Shown: piece after piece, positions 61,501 through 64,000 of the stretch
Layout: every line of letters begins with the position of its first letter
How positions within the stretch are numbered: the first letter of the stretch is position 1
Assembly: GCF_023343835.1 (NCBI RefSeq)
Contig: NC_064437.1
Coordinates: 2,317,501-2,381,500 of the forward strand
DNA: 64,000 nucleotides
Direction of reading: 5' to 3'
DNA from: Lagopus muta
Taxonomy: Eukaryota; Chordata; Aves; Galliformes; Phasianidae
Position numbers and translations under genes: made by a program
The notes under the pieces: generated by a model
Database searches by the model: none
Told to the model about the DNA's origin: nothing
The model's input: only the letters and a program-made list of their open reading frames with translations

Positions 61501-64000
61501 AACAGCAAATGCAAAGAGCGAGTCTCTCCCTTTGGGTATTTTAGATAACATAAACATTCCCTCATGGGAATCAGCATCTTGAGAGGACAGGGAGGAGGAA
61601 ATGAGAAGGAAATGGTGATTTTCGTGGCTGTGCTGATGTATGCTAGCAGGAAATCTGCGGAATCCTAGCTTGTAGGTCTGTGTTGCTTAGGGCACGTGTC
61701 CCTCCAGAGAACTTGTGGTGCTCTGTACTGTGTGTGAGCTAGGCAACAAACTTTCAAATAGATCTAGAAATATCCCCTCTGCACAGCTGCTTGTGGAGGG
61801 AGAGGACAGATTAAAGTCCCATAGGCAAAAGTCAGAATGCCTGTGGATGTCAGGGCATGCAGCAGTGACGTACACTGGGTGTTCTCTGTATTCAAAGTCA
61901 GTGTCTGTGAGATGGAGATAATAATTGTCCCTTTTCCTGCCCTCTTTGCTGCTGTGATCCCTTATTGGGCTTCTGTACACTGCCCAGAAGAACAGAGCTT
62001 TACATTTTAGATACTAGTTTAGATTAATGAATTGCTTCATGAAGGAAGCAAACTGGGGCAGGAGGTTGTTCAGACAAGGGCACGTAATGATGGGTAATGA
62101 ATGGTATCCTAATTAAATCCATCTTTGGTCATTTCTTAAACCTGATGGAGAAGTGGATCTATGGAGAGCATACCCACTGCCTGTTCACGGCTGTGATCGC
62201 GAGGCAGCCCCGCTGTCCCTGGAATTGCCTTGTCGTGCACATTTCTGATTGCTCTCTCCATGTGCACCAGCTGCTGCTGACCCCATCCCTGCCACTTGTA
62301 CAAAGCCAACACCACGGTGTGCCTCTGCCCTTTGCTTTCTAGTTTTGCTTCCTTGATGGGGTAGAACAGGCTGTGGGCGTTGCAGCGTGGTGCCCTGTGT
62401 GCAGCATTCCTCCTGTGTCAGCCCTTTGCCCCTGCAGCTCATGGGTGAGCTGCTGGGCTGAAGCAAGAGAGAGTTTTTGCTGTCTCCACGGGGCTATACC
62501 TTGTCCTTCAGCTGAGGTTCATGCCCCTGTTGCCAGATTTGAGCAGATGCTTCTTCTGTAACTGATGATGATGATACAGGTGCTCAGAAAAGGAAATAAA
62601 TAGGAGGGAGAGACATTTTGGCTAGTGGTGCACTAAAACTACAGCAAAATACTGTGTTTACTGTCTAGAAAAGGACAAAGTCGATAAGAAACGAAAGTTT
62701 ATTTTCAGGCTTTTAAGAGGATATAACAGTGAAGAATAACACAGCCTTAAAGAAGAAAGCTTGACTGTCCCTGTTTCAGGAGAGTTATAAACCTGTGAAA
62801 TAGGGTTTTGTAATGCAACGTCTGAGAGCCATAACTGCAGCAGCACAGATGCACCTATGGATTACACGTGCTAAACAGCTTGTGTAAGGCAAATCAATGA
62901 GGATGGCATCTTGGTTAAGCTGACTGAGTGTGGATCCATGGTCAGATTAAGGATGTATGCAGAATCATGACTTGCAAGCGGTGTTTGATTCGGCGTGAAT
63001 GGACTGTTTAAAAAATGGGTGTCCTGTTGGATTTGTTCTGTACTATCAGTTCATTGTTGTGTTGTACCTGGTGGTTATGTTGGTAAGGGAGCAGACTGTG
63101 CCCCACTTACTCATGCTGAGGATCCTCTTTCTCCCTGTTAATTTCTGTCACCTCAGAAGAGCCCTTCCTTAGTGAGGTGGCAGTGTCTGGCCACAGGATC
63201 AAGACTGAGCAAAAACTGTGTTGAGGAATTACCTGAAAGACTGTCCAAAAATTGATCTTCAGTTACAGGTTGTACAAAATTGACAGGTTTATTCTATAAG
63301 AGCAGTAATCACAATGCTGAGAGTAGGCTTTCCTTCTTGTGCATTCACTGTTAGTTTAAACCATCCCCTAGTCCTAGCTGGGGATATGATGAGAGCCTCT
63401 GCACACATCCAGTTTCTGGAGGGCCTTACTAATGACTATGAAGATGCCTCATCAGCAGTTCTTTAAGGGCAGAACTCCAGTGTTTCCTTCCTGGGTTTCA
63501 TTAGTGGGTTGGTAGGCGGACTGCACATTTGCAGATACTTGACTGAGATTGTCTCCATGCAGCTGGAAGCCCAAAGATGAAAAACAATCTCCATACGTGG
63601 AGGAAGCACCTCTCCTGCTTCCTAGGAGCTGTCAGCACAAGTGGAAAAGGCATTTCCTGGCAGCAGTGGGAAGGCTGTGTGCCTCTGGCAGGATGCTGCT
63701 CTCTCTGACCCATCAGCACACAGTGCTGTGGAAGAGGACAGCGTTACAACTCTTCAGATGTTCCCCACGTTTCTGCAGCAGAGATTTCTAAACCTCCCCA
63801 CGTGCAGCTGACAGTGGGATGTGCTGCTGGTGTGATGATCTGGAGATCAGCTGTACGTCAGGGGTGATGCGTGAGGTTAAAGACCAAAGTCCTGCCGACT
63901 AAGAAGAAGCACAGTCCTCATAGGCTGAGGCAGTCGGCTGCTGAGCTCCTTGTTTTTCTGGATGCTGTGTGGAGGCACGCAGGGGCTGGGGATGAGATAA

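Larger units (their letters stand above)
54713..64000 (+). other. DOCK7: DOCK7 intron 2 (continues past the right edge)
   Basis: 9.3 kb of non-coding sequence with CR1 fragments at 54808-54870, 56450-56745 and 58376-58585, and a GAT tract near 62565. No frame in it continues DOCK7 or shows a recognisable domain. Confidence 0.85.

Overview
The window looks like nuclear DNA from a bird, most likely a galliform close to chicken. The protein-coding parts are short exons with GT-AG introns. The dispersed repeats are almost all CR1-type retroposon tails ending in ATTCTATG/ATTCTGTG octamers, and the two promoters are CpG islands. Placing it on the chicken chromosome that carries DOCK7, ATG4C and FOXD3 is an inference from known vertebrate gene order. 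I could not run a search.

Two genes are recognised, arranged head to head. ATG4C lies on the minus strand. Ten coding exons between 17938 and 36698 join in frame into 459 codons including the stop (458 aa), the length of the human protein as I recall it. Its promoter is a CpG island at about 39.2-39.96 kb. DOCK7 lies on the plus strand. Only its start is present: exon 1 with the ATG at 47084 in a second CpG island, and exon 2 at 54607-54712. The gene then runs off the right edge inside intron 2. The two start regions are about 7.4 kb apart.

Layout: 1-17.9 kb is non-coding 3' flank of ATG4C. In other vertebrates this side faces the FOXD3 gene desert. It holds several blocks that read like conserved non-coding elements, a G-rich minisatellite, a nested inverted repeat and CR1 fragments. 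ATG4C exons and introns fill 17.9-36.7 kb. A long 5'UTR intron runs from 36.7 to about 39.5 kb. The stretch 40-46.7 kb is intergenic. DOCK7 intron 1 covers 47.1-54.6 kb and contains an unusually stop-poor minus-strand frame. DOCK7 intron 2 covers 54.7-64 kb and has several CR1 copies.

The two proteins act in unrelated processes. ATG4C is a cysteine protease that processes ATG8/LC3/GABARAP proteins in autophagy. DOCK7 is a guanine-nucleotide exchange factor for Rac/Cdc42. Their adjacency is conserved synteny, not a pathway unit. I found no RNA gene, CRISPR array, provirus or intact transposase. Most long open frames are chance frames in CpG islands or repeats.
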